A stretch of 55,253 nt of DNA from Parachlorella kessleri (lineage: Eukaryota > Chlorophyta > Trebouxiophyceae > Chlorellales > Chlorellaceae). This document shows positions 35,501-47,087 of the stretch, piece after piece. Location of the stretch: contig BBXU01000019.1 in NCBI GenBank assembly GCA_001598975.1, forward strand, positions 1 through 55,253, read 5' to 3'. Position 1 is the stretch's first letter, and every line of letters begins with the position of its first letter. The translations under genes were made by a program, and so were the position numbers. A model generated the notes under the pieces. The model was given only the letters and a program-made list of their open reading frames with translations, searched no databases and was not told the origin of the DNA.

Positions 35501-38500
35501 AGCCTGCAGGTGGGTATCACTCTCTCTTGCCATTGGAGTGCACCGGTGCAGCGTCTTTACAGCCCACTGCATTCCCTCATTGCTGGTTTTGATTCACCTG
35601 CAGAACGTACAGGCTCTGCTGCCAGCTGTGTCCAAGGCGGCGGACTCCAGTGCTGCATATGAGGCGCTGCATGCTGGGATGCAGCAGGCCATCAACACAA
35701 TCAACACACAGTGGTATCGGACAGTCAAGGCAGATATCAGCAGTAGCCTAAATGACAGCCTGCTACGCCAGGACAAGGCTAGTGGGCTGCTCGCCCTCAA
35801 TATGAATGCCGACCTGGCTGCGCTGCTAGACGAGGTGTGTTCACCCACTTCCGATTGCTATCATGCCCCGCAGCGTACTTGCTTGCTAATGATGTGGTGG
35901 ACTGGGCAGAGGTGGTGCTGACAAGGCAGCCTAGGCTCACTACCCTACGAATCCCTCGCAAAGCTGGCCTGGAATAGCGTGCTTATGCAGATCGGAGATC
36001 CCCAAGCGAGAATGCACCCTTGCATAACATGCAGGCGTTCCTATTCCAACCATTGCGGCTTAGCGTGCCTAGCACAGCTAGCGAGCTGCTGACGCAGCGA
36101 CACCGCCTACTGGCAGTGCGCGTCGGCATGGAGCAGCTGGTGCACTCCTACAACCGTATACTCCAGGCGCTGAGCAAGGAGGAGCGCAAGTTGTACAGGG
36201 ATCGCATAAGGTGAGGTTCTGCGGCCTGCAAGGGAGGTTACATGCCCGGTTGAAGTGAGCCTGCATGTCACCAGAACCACATTCACCTGTTGCTGGTATA
36301 ATGGACCAGAACTGCTTAGTGTGCATCCATGACTGCAGGCACCTAGACCGCCGTGTCCTTCCTGGGGTTAACAAGCTCTGCTGGAGCACTCCCAAACATC
36401 AGGCAAGGCAGGCTAGCCGTCGAGTTATACGGTGCTCATGAAGGGCCATGCATAGTTTGACATTGGGTTCCAGGCCAGCTGCTTAAGACTCCAGTGCTAA
36501 ACAGCTTGCCCAGTTGAATCCTGCCACAATTGTCCTGGTTTGCAGGTCGACTACTTCCTGCGGGAGGCCATCAAGTTCTGCAGACTGACAGAAACAGCTG
36601 TGACAGAGCTGAAGGTGACTGGCGTCACAGTGGCCCAGGCCTGTGCTACCATGAGGAGCACCCTACTCACCCATGTGGAGCGGAAGCGGCTGTATGACGT
36701 GGCGGATTTTGAAGGAAAGCAAGCACAGCACCAGGTGAGAGGCAGCGAGCATGAAACACGGCCGGCCGATTTGTTGCCAGCATAGGTATTATATGGTAGC
36801 ACTGTCTGCTTTGACATGGCTGATGGGCTGTGTGTGCACCATGGTTACAGACATAATGGCGGTTGCACGCTTTCCAGCCATGCGAGCCTTGTGCAGGAGG
36901 CTGCCAGGGCCAAGCTGCTTGCAGAGCACGCAAGGGTGAAGGCTGCCTTGGTATCACTTTACCGCTGCCTATCAAAGGACAGCGAGGAGGTTCAGCACGA
37001 GTGGCTGCACTTCTTGCAGGTGCAACAAGCAGACTCATGCAGCCCTGTACTGCCGTTTGTAAGCAATAGATTCCCAGCACATAGCAGATGGCCTTGCCAG
37101 TTGTCAAAATGTGAAATCACAGGAAGAAATATCTACGCCAGCTCCACAGTCTCACATATGGCACCCTGCAGAGAGTGGATGCTCAGGTGCTGGAGGCCCT
37201 AACGGCTTGCGTCAGGCGTTCCCTGACAGAGGTTGTACGCGCCCTTAACGGAGACAAGAAGGGCGTGGAGGTGCCCCCAGTCTTTGTTATGCAAGTGGTG
37301 CTTGAGAGCAACAACAGGTATGCCAGGCCCTGTGCCCCAGGTACCATAAGCGACACTGGACACAGTGGACTGCTCTATGGCATGTTCTGTGACAGCATCA
37401 GCAGCTTACTTTGTCCTTGCTAGCAAGTTATAGGCCAACTTGCTGCTGCATGGAGTAGTTGCTCCGGGATGGCACAGTGACGACCCTCGTTCAACTTGCA
37501 GGGTGGAGTTGAAGCCTGCCCTTCAGGTGCTATTTGACACCGTGTCTGGCGTCTGCAAGCGGGCAGTTTGCCTCCTTGACGGGGTTCCTCGATTAGTGGA
37601 GGATGTGGTCCAGGGCTGCAGCAGTGCATATGGCACGGTGAGGCCAGGGCTGCCCGGTCAGCTCTGTGGGAGTTGCGTTGCACCTTCTAAGAGGCTTGGT
37701 GGTCCTTGTGTTCATGGCGTGGGGCCCCACTGCGCGCTGCGTTTGGACAGCCAGCCATGTCCATAAACATTGTAAGTGATACGCACGAGCCTTACATGTC
37801 TGGTTTCTTCGCAGCTCTCGGCCTCACTGTCCAGCGTTCCTCCCATGCCATCCTACATGGAGCTCATAAACAAGAATGAGGATGCAGTCCTCAAGCAGAT
37901 GCAGGTAGGTGAACTGACCATGGAAGGGGAAGGCCACTGCTCTAACCTTTGGCTTGGGTGCACTGCTTGTAGTCGCCGGTTCAAAATATTTCCTGATCTG
38001 TATGCAGGGCGTAACTGCTGGTATCACGGGCATAGTTGAGAAGGTGAGCAGTGCAAAGTCTTGAAGAACTCAACATCCTCCCTCAGCACAGCGGTCAACC
38101 AAGGCCTGTTGTGCGAAGAGCCAGGATGCAGTGTGGCTCGAGCAACTATATGTTCTGCAGATGTGTTTCTCATATATACCATCCCTGTGTCAAAGATGTG
38201 CTGCAGGTGCAACAATTCCTTGTCTATTGGGAGAAGAAGTTCCGGCAGACATATGAGCAGGACAAAGATGCCTATATGAGGTTTGTCCATAAATGCCAGC
38301 TTTCACCACGCTCCATGTTGTAAAAAGAGGTGCAGCAAGCTTTGGTGCGGGCATAAATGCCAGCCTCGTACCCCACGCTTCCTACTGGGAGGGCTTGCCG
38401 TAGCGTGAGTGCCCACACATCTCTGCAGGCGGTATGAGCGTGCTTGCAAGCCTGTATCAGCGTTTGCAACGGACATCCAAAAGTTCAAGGACCTGAGCGA

Positions 38501-39748
38501 GGAGGTGCTGGCTGAGGAAGCAGCTGCATCCATGCGCTTCTTGCGCCTGGACTGTGGCCCGCTCAAGCAGGTGCGCACAACGCAGCCACACCGCGCGTGG
38601 CCAGGAAGGTGCTCCATACCGCTAGCTTGTGGTGTGAGTCTGCACCCACTCATGGTGTCGGGTGGAGGCGATACAGCAGGCTGATGTCTGCAGGTGCTGG
38701 CTGCACACTGCGAGGCCTGGATATCCAAGTTCCAAGGGCTGCTGCACACTCTGGCCCAAAGGCAGCTGACCAACCTGCATGAAATCGTGCTAGAGCAACA
38801 GGCAGGGGGGCCACAGGCAGCAGCCATGGTGGTAAGTTGTGGCCCAAGGGCCATTTGTTGATAAGGGTGGCAAGCATGAACTGGAGCTCCGTGGGGGTGA
38901 TAGAAGTCTGCGCACTGTGACGAAGGCCTTCCATGGGACAGGGGCTGTTGAGTGCCAAACAAGTTGTGTGGCCTGAGAGGTGCATACTAAATCAGGCAGT
39001 CCCTTGCAGCATCCCTCACTGTCATGCTCCTCGTGTGGCATATAGACGAGGTTGCAAGTGGACCTGGCCCAGTGCAAGGAGAAGTATGCCACCCTCGAAA
39101 AGCTGCAGGTGCGCGCACCTCCACTGCCGTGGCTAATGTTACTGTGTCTAGTCGCCCATATGCTTAGAGATGTTTTCTGCAACTAATGAGCATCCCTCTT
39201 GCTCGTACTTTATCAAGGCCCTGCTTATGCACTGTAATTGGCTGCATGCAGGTGAGCGTCCCCGATGACGAGCTAGAGAAGATTCAGACTGTTGAGAGGC
39301 ACTTGAGTGAGCCCACCCAGGCATGAACCATCTCACTACTAGGAAACGTGTATTTTGCATCAATGAGCAGTCCTTTTTAGACAGGAAGGTCCCACAATAC
39401 AATGAACGTGATGTACTGTCATTCTGGGGTGAACGAAAGCACGGTGCGTGCATGTATGGGGGACTCCTAGAACTGATGCATACATTTGGGGATGTTGCCA
39501 GGCCAGTGAGTTCTAGCTTGATCTTTGACGAAACCAGACTGTGTTAATAATGTCGTTGACTAGGCTATGAGCTGAGGATGGAGGATTTGCAAGGTCAATT
39601 TGCTAAAGCTGTGAGGGAGGCATATCTGTCGAGCACCCAATACCTACTGGCTCAGCACTCAGGCAACACTCAAGCTCATTCGGCAGTCAGCCCTGTCAGT
39701 CCAGCCCAGCTCTCACTCCCTATTCGCACTACCTGCCACCCATGCTAA
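32594..39748 (+). CDS. Axonemal dynein heavy chain, tail domain only (truncated)
   Basis: Model of about 1208 aa: 32594-32665, 32754-33301, 33471-33666, 33817-34267, 34434-34551, 34671-34764, 34901-35010, 35142-35202, 35381-35509, 35604-35834, 36035-36210, 36339-36402, 36546-36734, 36897-37019, 37172-37317, 37502-37637, 37815-37904, 38008-38043, 38207-38280, 38429-38570, 38694-38831, 39046-39108, 39252-39306 and probably 39564-39748. No frameshift or internal stop is needed. The DHC tail (DHC_N1) is clear: RLESCILAWTELIGELLNR, EIEFWSNRAADLCGVRAQL, LSPYYSNSDRFSSLL, FLVYWEKKFRQTYEQDKDAY and FLRLDCGPLKQVLAAHCEAW, closest in feel to the outer-arm gamma/DNAH5 type. Full chains exceed 4000 aa with linker, six AAA+ modules and stalk; none is present, and a PEBP gene follows on the same strand. 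The last exon runs into the dispersed repeat, which supplies the stop. If exon 23 is not spliced, the protein ends at 39326. Confidence 0.85.
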
Positions 39749-39750
39749 TA
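39687..39750. repeat. Dispersed repeat copy D at the dynein 3' end
   Basis: It contains agtccagcccagctctcact followed by ccctattcgcactacctgcc and acccatgctaata. It shares the cagcccagctctcactccc block with the copy at 51204-51262 and the acccatgctaata block with copy B. Dynein similarity stops just before it. Confidence 0.65.
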
Positions 39751-39995
39751 CCTGTTGAACGGCATCATCCTTGGCTGAGGAAGTGCCCGCGCCCTTGCTT
39801 CCCCTTACGTCAGCTTCCAGGTCAGACGGGAGAAATATGAGAGAGGTCTCCCTTAGCCTCACTCTTGATCTTAGGTTGATTATATCAATCAAGAGCTGCC
39901 CAGTTTGCCTTGGGTGGACTGGCCACCGATTTTTTACTTTGGCGCAGGTGCAGGAGTTCACTGCTCAATACCTCGTGCACAGAAAAAAGAACAGC
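39749..39995. other. Spacer between dynein remnant and PEBP gene 1
   Basis: It should hold the 5' UTR and promoter of the first PEBP gene. A stretch reading QEFTAQYLVHRKKN in frame just before the ATG has a possible acceptor at about 39947, so an additional upstream coding exon is possible. Confidence 0.35.
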
Positions 39996-41778
39996 ATGGA
40001 GTGAGTAAAGGCTGTTGCCAGGACGAGCAATTGGCAGGCAGGCGCTGTTGAGTCCATGGCTTGTCGATGGAGGGAGATAGTGCAAACTCTTGCCCGAAAG
40101 TTGCCTAGGCCAGTGCAAAGATGAGCTGGGACATTTTGAACTCCCAACCCTTGTGATTTAGCTGCAGGGCATCTCTCAAGAGTTCCAAGCTCATACCAGA
40201 CTTGCTGGATGGGGTGGCAGACCACACGCAGCAAGTGGAAATGCATGTAGCCTTTGGTGACACAGAGGCCAAGGACGGCGTGCTCATCCCACCACCCAAG
40301 GTGTTCAAAGTTCTTTGAAGGTCGCTTGGTGGTGGCATATTGTGGAGTCTAAGGCTGACAGTCGTGGGGAGTGTGCTTGCAGGCGTCTCACGCTCCCAAG
40401 GTGCAGATCAACGGGACAGGGGAAACTCTGTACACGATGGTAAGGCCGAGCCCTGTGCCAGTGGATCTGTCGCGGCCAGTCAGCTTGTCGCAGCAGGCGG
40501 CGCCAGCATGGCGTGGGTGATGGTCCTCCTCTCCTGAGGTTTTTCAAGGGCGACCAGAACTGTACCGGCTGCATGCGGCGGAGGAGCTGCCCCTTCAACT
40601 TGGTTGAGCAGCGCTTACGTGTAGACATCTTTGCCTGCAGATCAGCAGCGACCCTGACCCGCCTGATCCTGCCAACCCCATTAGGAAGGTGGGATAATTG
40701 TGGTACTTGTGTGTAATTGATGTAGGAAGCTTAGGTACCCAGCTGCACGACTGTTGTGTAGGAACAGCTGGATCAGGGGCTGCCACTGTCCTGGTGCCGT
40801 CGCTCATGGCCTCCCCGGCGCTAGTCGGCCCACTGGAAGGACACATCATGCTGGAGGTGCTAGGTCTTCAGGGTACGCGCACTGCCCGACGTTGTCTCTC
40901 TCACTTCATCCTTGCATGTGCAGGAAGGCCCATGGCTCCCCGGTCATGTCCTTCTGTTGAGCCTGACTTTGCATGCCACTGACTGCAGGAGTGGCTGCAT
41001 TGGCTCGTCACTAACATCAGTAACAGTGACATCTCCACTGGCCAGGAGCTAGCTTCATACATGTGAGCTCTTGCCTGCCGAGGGAACGTTTCATGATAGT
41101 TGGTGGTCTGTGCTAGGGTCTGCCTAGCATTGCACAGACTTTCGTGCACTCGTCGGGCTTGGATCAAGCGTGGCCCATGAGGGTGTTCATACCTTGCCCC
41201 GGCTCACATAGCATGAGCCCAGCTACTCTCCCGGCCAAATATCTACCTCTGTGGGCTGCGAGTGTGGTGCAGCTTCACATGACTGCCTCGGACGGGACAA
41301 GCCTTGAACTTGGCTGCTGTTGTTTGTTGTCTATGTGTCTCCTGGATTGGCTGGTAATACGTCAGCGATATTATTGAGAAGGGGTGGATGCTGCAGGGGC
41401 CCTGCTCCCCCCATTGGCACACACCGTTACGTCTTCATGCTGTTCAAGCAGCCCAACCAGGAGCCCATCCAGGCAAGCAGACTGTGGCTAACCTGCTCCT
41501 CTTCCTGCATGTTGTGCACGTTGGTCACCAGGTGGGCCGCCCATGCATGACACGGTTTATTGGGGCACGGAGCCCCTGTTGAAGTCAAGCTCATGCAGCC
41601 ACCTCACGGAGAGTCCTCATCATGTGTGTCCTGACATGTTTGCTGTGCTGTCCTGTGCTGTCAGGCGGAGGAGCCAACGGGCGGCAAGCGTGCGCACTTC
41701 AACACGCGCGAGTTTGCCAAGAAGTACAACCTTGGGGACCCTGTCAGTGTGGTTTATTTCAACTCTCATAAGGTGTAG
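39996..41778 (+). CDS. PEBP family protein 1 (FT/TFL1/MFT-like), soluble
   Basis: Model of 168 aa with exons 39996-40000, 40168-40300, 40383-40439, 40641-40688, 40989-41062, 41397-41472 and 41665-41778. Phosphatidylethanolamine-binding fold motifs: SSKLIPDLLDGVADHTQQVE, LIPPPK, ISSDPDPPDP (DPDxP ligand loop), EWLHWLVTNI, APPIGTHRYVFMLFKQP (GxHRYVFxLFxQ) and FNTREFAKKYNLGDPVSVVY. Plant members act as mobile flowering or growth regulators with bZIP/14-3-3 partners; animal RKIP inhibits Raf; algal roles are largely unknown. It has no signal peptide, unlike the next two genes. Intron 6 uses a GC donor (CAG|GCAAGC). The five-base first coding exon (ATGGA|GTGAGT) is plausible but uncertain. Two TGTAA signals at 42210-42214 and 42228-42232 mark the 3' end. 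Confidence 0.88.
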
Positions 41779-42451
41779 CCAGGCACGGCTGGTAAGGATA
41801 TTTGCAGGTGTTTGTATGCTCGGGCTGCCTGCTTGGCTGTCTCTACAGCTACGGATCTTGCAGCGTTTGGTGGGTTGAGTGCCAGCACCTGTTGTGAATG
41901 GCTCAGTGTGTGCTTGGCTCAGTCTTGCCAGGAGGTGCCGTATGTGCTGGTGGCTGGAAGGCTGGGGTCTATGTCCCTAGTCATGGCACCAAATCTTTCC
42001 ATTTGCACAGCAGCTGTCAGTGCTGACTGGACAACCCATACACGGTTTGCACTAGATTTTGGCAGGACTCACCCTGCTCCTGGTAGGCAAGGAGGACGTA
42101 TAACCTTGTACTTACCTTTGTCAGCAGGCTCAACGGGTTTGCTATCCTTGCCTTGTCAGTGGGCCAACGGGAAAAGGGCAGTTTGGATTGTCAGACTCAT
42201 CAAAGTGCATGTAATATGAGGCCACTTTGTAATGGTGCATCGGCTCATATCAACGAATATTTGAGGCCCACTAGTACAGCATAGCTACGATCTCATGAGG
42301 GTATGTTGGGCATGCTTTGCCTAGTCAGTAGCCTGTAGTATGTGCCTGGTATGGACCATCCAGAAGGGTGACATGTAGCTTGCTTCATTGTTGTGCCTTA
42401 ACAAGCTGACTTAAGGCAATAAAGCTGCGCTCAGACTACCCTGGCCCAGAC
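41779..42451. other. PEBP1 3' UTR and PEBP2 upstream region
   Basis: About 430 bp of 3' UTR up to two TGTAA signals (42210-42214, 42228-42232), then about 220 bp before the next ATG. No further gene is seen. Confidence 0.5.
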
Positions 42452-43721
42452 ATGGTCAGACATGATTGTGCTGTGGTAGCGAGCTTGTTGGTCAGTCTTG
42501 GTGCCGTTGTCTTCCTAACTATAAACTCGCCAGACCCTAACCGATCGGGTTACGAAGAAGCAACGCTTCTCAGTTCCCGTATCATACCTGATGTAGTCAA
42601 GTCCCTGGCTAAAGAGGTGGTGGATATGAGGGTGTCTTACGACGTCGAGAGTGCAGAAGAGGGTGTCTTGCTTTCCTTGACGAGGGTGAGGGAGCTGAGT
42701 TGGCTCCACCTCCATGGGTCATGCCAAACAGCACTGGCGAAGGAAGACCTTCAAAGAGCTAAGCTTGCCTTGCTACCAAGTACACCCTCCACTGCTATAT
42801 GGCTGCTGTGCCTTGTTGTCCAAGCCTGACTGTCCACCTACAGGTACAACGACAGCCAAGGATAGTAATCAGAGGCGACCATAAACACTTTTATACTCTG
42901 GTGAGTTCTAAAGCTGAGAGGAAGGGTGGTCTCTCAATGCTCACGCTCGTGCTGCTGCAGAGGCAGTACTAGGTGCACAGTGATGCTGCATAGGACTCCA
43001 CTGGAAGGCAAGCAGCGAGAACGTCCTGGCAGTGTGCGTGGAGTGGAAGGCCCGCAGGTGCCGGGTTCTTCACGCTCCTGGTGCTGCACCTTCAAAGGGG
43101 CGTTGGGGATGCTGATTTGCAGCTCATGACAGACCCAGATGCTCCCGACCCTCAGCGACCCACGGCAAGGGAGTGGCTGCATATGCTGATCGCAAACATC
43201 AGGGACTCAGACGTCTCAACAGGCGATATAATCATGGCGTACAGGTATGTGTGCTGAGGGAGGTGACACACTCTGCCCATTGGCCTGCCCTGACGGCAAC
43301 CGCCTTGTGGCTGCAGCCCACCCTCGCCGCCCTTGGGAGTTCATAGATACGTGTTTGTCCTATTCAAACAGCCGCGCAACAAACGTATAGTGGTGAGTAG
43401 GGCTACATATGCTGATAAGCGTGGGCACCTAGTGCACAAAGGGGGCGGTGGCTCTCGAGCGACCCATGGATTGGCAGCACACTGTTGCCGCCAGGTCGGG
43501 AAGGTGGTTACTTGGGAATGTTAACATGCATGTGCAACTGGCCCAGGGGGACGATGAATTAGTAAGGTAAAGCAGGAAGGTAAAGAAGTGATAATGTCAC
43601 CCCGCAGGTCCAGCTGGGTAGGCAGGGCCGTGCCAGATTTAGCACGGGGGAGTTTGCCAAGGCATATAGCCTGGGCGACCCGGTCAGTGTGGTGTCCTTC
43701 ACTGCCCAGCCGGAGCAGTAA
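42452..43721 (+). CDS. PEBP family protein 2, N-terminally anchored or secreted
   Basis: Model of 200 aa with exons 42452-42685, 42844-42900, 43123-43244, 43317-43392 and 43608-43721. Residues about 7-24 (AVVASLLVSLGAVVFLTI) form a hydrophobic signal anchor or signal peptide absent from PEBP1. The PEBP core then follows: RIIPDVVKSLAKEVVDM, LMTDPDAPDPQ, REWLHMLIANIRDSDVSTG, SPPLGVHRYVFVLFKQP, RFSTGEFAKAYSLGDPVSVV. The exon joining the DPDAP loop to EWLH is continuous, whereas PEBP1 has an intron there. TGTAA at 44184-44188 is a probable poly(A) signal. Likely a tandem duplicate of its neighbours; the partner or ligand cannot be read from sequence. Confidence 0.9.
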
Positions 43722-44586
43722 CACTTGCGCCGGGGGAGCAACATGCAGCTGGTGGCCAGCTGCCAGACAGCGAGCAGGAGGGGTAAGACGTACGTGCAGC
43801 CTTCCCCGTCGCCAGATGATGTGCCAGGTTTATGCTCACCACATCTAATCACAGCCTTGCTAGGTGACTGGACGGTGGCGTCCCAGTGAAATCTCTGTTT
43901 GCCGCATGACTAGTGAGAGTGGGAGTCCACAGCCGTAGTTTGGCTCGTCTGAGTTGTGCAGCTGGAAATCTGCTGTGACAGCTGCAAGATATCGGCGTGT
44001 GCTCACTGATATCTGTTTTAGCCTGAGATGCTATGCCGTAATACTTACTAATGAGCAGGCCCACACCGTGTACACGCTCCTGTCGAGCGAAGTTTGCCAA
44101 CGCTGCAGAAGAAGCTTGTTATTAGACGTAAATGGCATGCCTTGCTGACGGGCATCTGTGGCATGGCAGGGCATCTGTGTATGTGTAATGGATGGTGTAT
44201 GCATCTATTGGCCAGCCTGCAGCCTTGTGATACAAGGCTGTGCAGCCAGCATGTAATGGGGCACACCTGCAGGCATTGTCCTGGCAGACACATGTGGCAA
44301 GCAGAAGTGTCCACTTGGTGTGCAGTGTCACTGAAAGTGGGTGCAACACCGCTTGGGACACCACCTGGAAGGGACAGACCCTAGGGTGGTGGCAGAGTGG
44401 GATGGCACGAGGCAAGGCATGATGTGCTAAAGGGCCGTGAAAAGCCATGCTGGGGCACTGGTTTCATGGGGTGTACTGCTGCAAAAAAGCAGTATATCTG
44501 AAGCATACCACACAGAAAGTCAAAGTTTTGGTTATCCAAGTTGTCAAGTCGACGAGAAGCAGCCCAGCCGGCAGAACGTTACTAGT
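43722..44586. other. PEBP2 3' UTR and PEBP3 upstream region
   Basis: It contains TGTAA signals near 44184 and 44252 and the promoter of PEBP3. No other gene is seen. The reading frame of PEBP3 is open upstream to 44437 but has no earlier ATG. Confidence 0.5.
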
Positions 44587-46702
44587 ATGCGCAGACTGGG
44601 GCTTAGTGTGCTGGGTGCCTGCATGGTCCTTGGCTTGCTGCTCAGCATCCACTTCATCTCAGACCACGATCAAGCAGGCTTGCCAAGACACCGAAGGGAC
44701 CTGCAGGAAGGCCCGATGTGAGCTGACCACATAGGGTGGTGTTATGGTGCCACCACCCCAGTGCAGAAGGGGTGAAGTTGGCAGCAGCACCCTGCAATGC
44801 CTTCAGCCTAAGCAGGCTTGCACCCCGCATGGCTGCAGCAGTGCCACTCCTGCATGCTAGCAGACCAGCCGTGCCTAGGGAGTCTCATACCAAAAAGGCT
44901 CCCCTTGCACACACACGAGCTTGGCCAGACAGCCGGCACCCACCCACCGAGCCCAACTTAGTTGCTGTACCAGTCCTTTTTTTTGCCTTCCTGCAGAGAC
45001 TTGTTGAGGAGCGCCAACATCATCCCAAACATCGTGGATGCTGTCAACTCCAGCTCGGGCATCTCAATGGCCGTCCAGTATGATGAGGCATCTGTGCGAA
45101 ACGGGCTGCTCATCCCAGCCAGCCAGGTAATGCCATTTTTGGTACTCCACCCTCAGCCGCCATGCGCCGGACTCTTCTCATCATGCGACTCAATACTGGG
45201 CGTAAGACAAGCGCACCAAGGTCTGATGCCAGTGCTGTTAGAGGTAGGGAATGCACTTCACTCGGTCTTGCAGTCTGTGCGGTGACCTCCCAAGCAGCTG
45301 CCCCGTACCTAGACGCAGGTCACAGCCAGAAGCCAGGGATATATATATATGCGACGGCACGGCAGATCGGAAAGCCTTGTTGATGACCATAATTATGCGA
45401 CATTGGTTGACCCTCCCTGCAAGGCCATGCAGGCTCAGCGCATGCCCAATGTCACCATTACCGGGGCTAACAACTCCCTGCTTACTCTCGTAAGTGGCCC
45501 CATGCCACAGCTGCATTGGCATCGACTGCTTGGGCCAGACAGGGATTTGTTGTGCAGATGCGCTCATGCGTTCCTCATCCTGCTGAATGTCACTCTGCCC
45601 AGCCTGTGATCGCCTTTTACTGCCCCGCTGGTTGACACCCTTGGATAGAAGTGGACCATGTTCAGCTCGGCAGCCTTTACCAAGTTTGCCTGGTCCCAGG
45701 TTACATCTTGCATGCAGGTTGTGCCGCTCTCTTCCTTTCCTGGGACCCTCTCCTTAACAACTCTCCCCTTGCTCCCCCATTGTTGAAGGTGTTGGTAGAC
45801 CCAGACGCGTTGAACCCTCAGTTCCTACACTGGTTGGTGACCAACATCCCGGATGGGGATGTGGGGGCAGGGCAGCAGACCACACCATACAGGTGTGCTG
45901 ACACTGCCGGCAGGAGGTGCCCAGCCGTCACATGCTTGCGTCCAAGCCTGTGCAGCTTGGTCTTAGTAGGGCAGGCTCAGCGTTACTGGCTTAAGCATTA
46001 CATTCACCCGATCAGTGCAGTCGTACCCCATTCCCAAATGAGTACAATGTTGCCTTGCATGGCCTTTCTGGCACCCAAGTTCACAGCATAAAGCTTAACA
46101 TGTGTTTTCTGGGCTGCCAGGGGTCCCGCACCACCAAGCGGGGAACACCGCTACGTGTTCCTGTTGTATCGCCAACCCTCCAAGAACACGCTGCAGGTAG
46201 GGTGATCCCTATTTATTGATGGTGGCAGGCGTTGTAAACAGGGCGACAAGTTGGGGCGAAGCGGACTGACAGGGCAGGTTGCAGTTATGCTCCTGCCGAG
46301 TGATGGTGGCAGCTAGTGCAATGTGCGGGTCAGCTAACCTGGGCCTGACAGGCATACTCCAGTGATCCCTACTCAGTCATGGTAGGAGCCCATGCGACGT
46401 GCCATCGATAGCGGGGAACCGTCAGAGCTGAAAGCAAGCCCACGGGGCAGCAATTTCATGCCCAAGGCAGCTCCCCATCAAGTCATGTGCTCACCAGTGC
46501 CTCCACAGGGAACCCCATCTACCCAATTCCCTAAGGGTGGTGCTGGTTTCACCAGTGTGACCTGACGTGCGTGCATGTGCAGATTATGGACCCGTCAAAG
46601 GGGACAACAGCAGGGCGTGCTGGGTTCCGCGCCCGCACCTTTGCTGCGCTCAACACCCTGGGCAACCCAGTTGCTGTGCTGTACTTCTTAAGCCAGCGCT
46701 GA
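44587..46702 (+). CDS. PEBP family protein 3, divergent, N-terminally anchored or secreted
   Basis: Model of 205 aa with exons 44587-44717, 44997-45126, 45433-45489, 45789-45892, 46121-46196 and 46583-46702. A hydrophobic segment (LSVLGACMVLGLLLSIHFI) follows a short basic start, implying a type II anchor or signal peptide. The PEBP core is present but diverged: IIPNIVDAVNSSSGISM, LIPASQ, VLVDPDALNP (DPDAP changed to DPDAL), QFLHWLVTNIPDGDVGAG, RGPAPPSGEHRYVFLLYRQP and FAALNTLGNPVAVLYFLSQR. The usual Glu/Arg before LHW is replaced by QF. The loop exon is uninterrupted as in PEBP2, so PEBP2 and PEBP3 share a gene structure. It is convergent with the VPS9 gene. Confidence 0.88.
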
Positions 46703-47087
46703 AGACAGCTATGGCAGCAACGATCGCTAGCTATCTGAAACAACTGCACAGGGCCTTGCACACCTTAAAGTGTTGGAGCTGGTTCCTGCTGTCAGGATTG
46801 TGAGAAGTGAAGCTGTATGGCTTGCTAGTTGCTGGGTTTGCCTCGGCTTGCTTCAATTTAGTACTCACCCCATTGGACCACAGGCTAGTTGTCATCTCGT
46901 AGGAGATGCGTGGGCCCTATATCCCTAGCTGCTTTCATTACACAGAGTAATGTACAGCGCCATGTCAAGGGTACCTCTCACTTCGACGCTTCAAGGGCAG
47001 GCAGGTCAGAAGGATTTGACATGAGCCTCGACTACTGGAGAGGGAATCATGCCTGCTCTGCCAGTCCTCTAGCCCCACAACCACTCA
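46703..47087. terminator. Convergent 3' region PEBP3 / VPS9
   Basis: 385 bp between stops. A minus-strand TGTAA at 46942-46938 lies 146 bp past the VPS9 stop and is its probable poly(A) signal. No plus-strand TGTAA was found for PEBP3. Confidence 0.45.
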
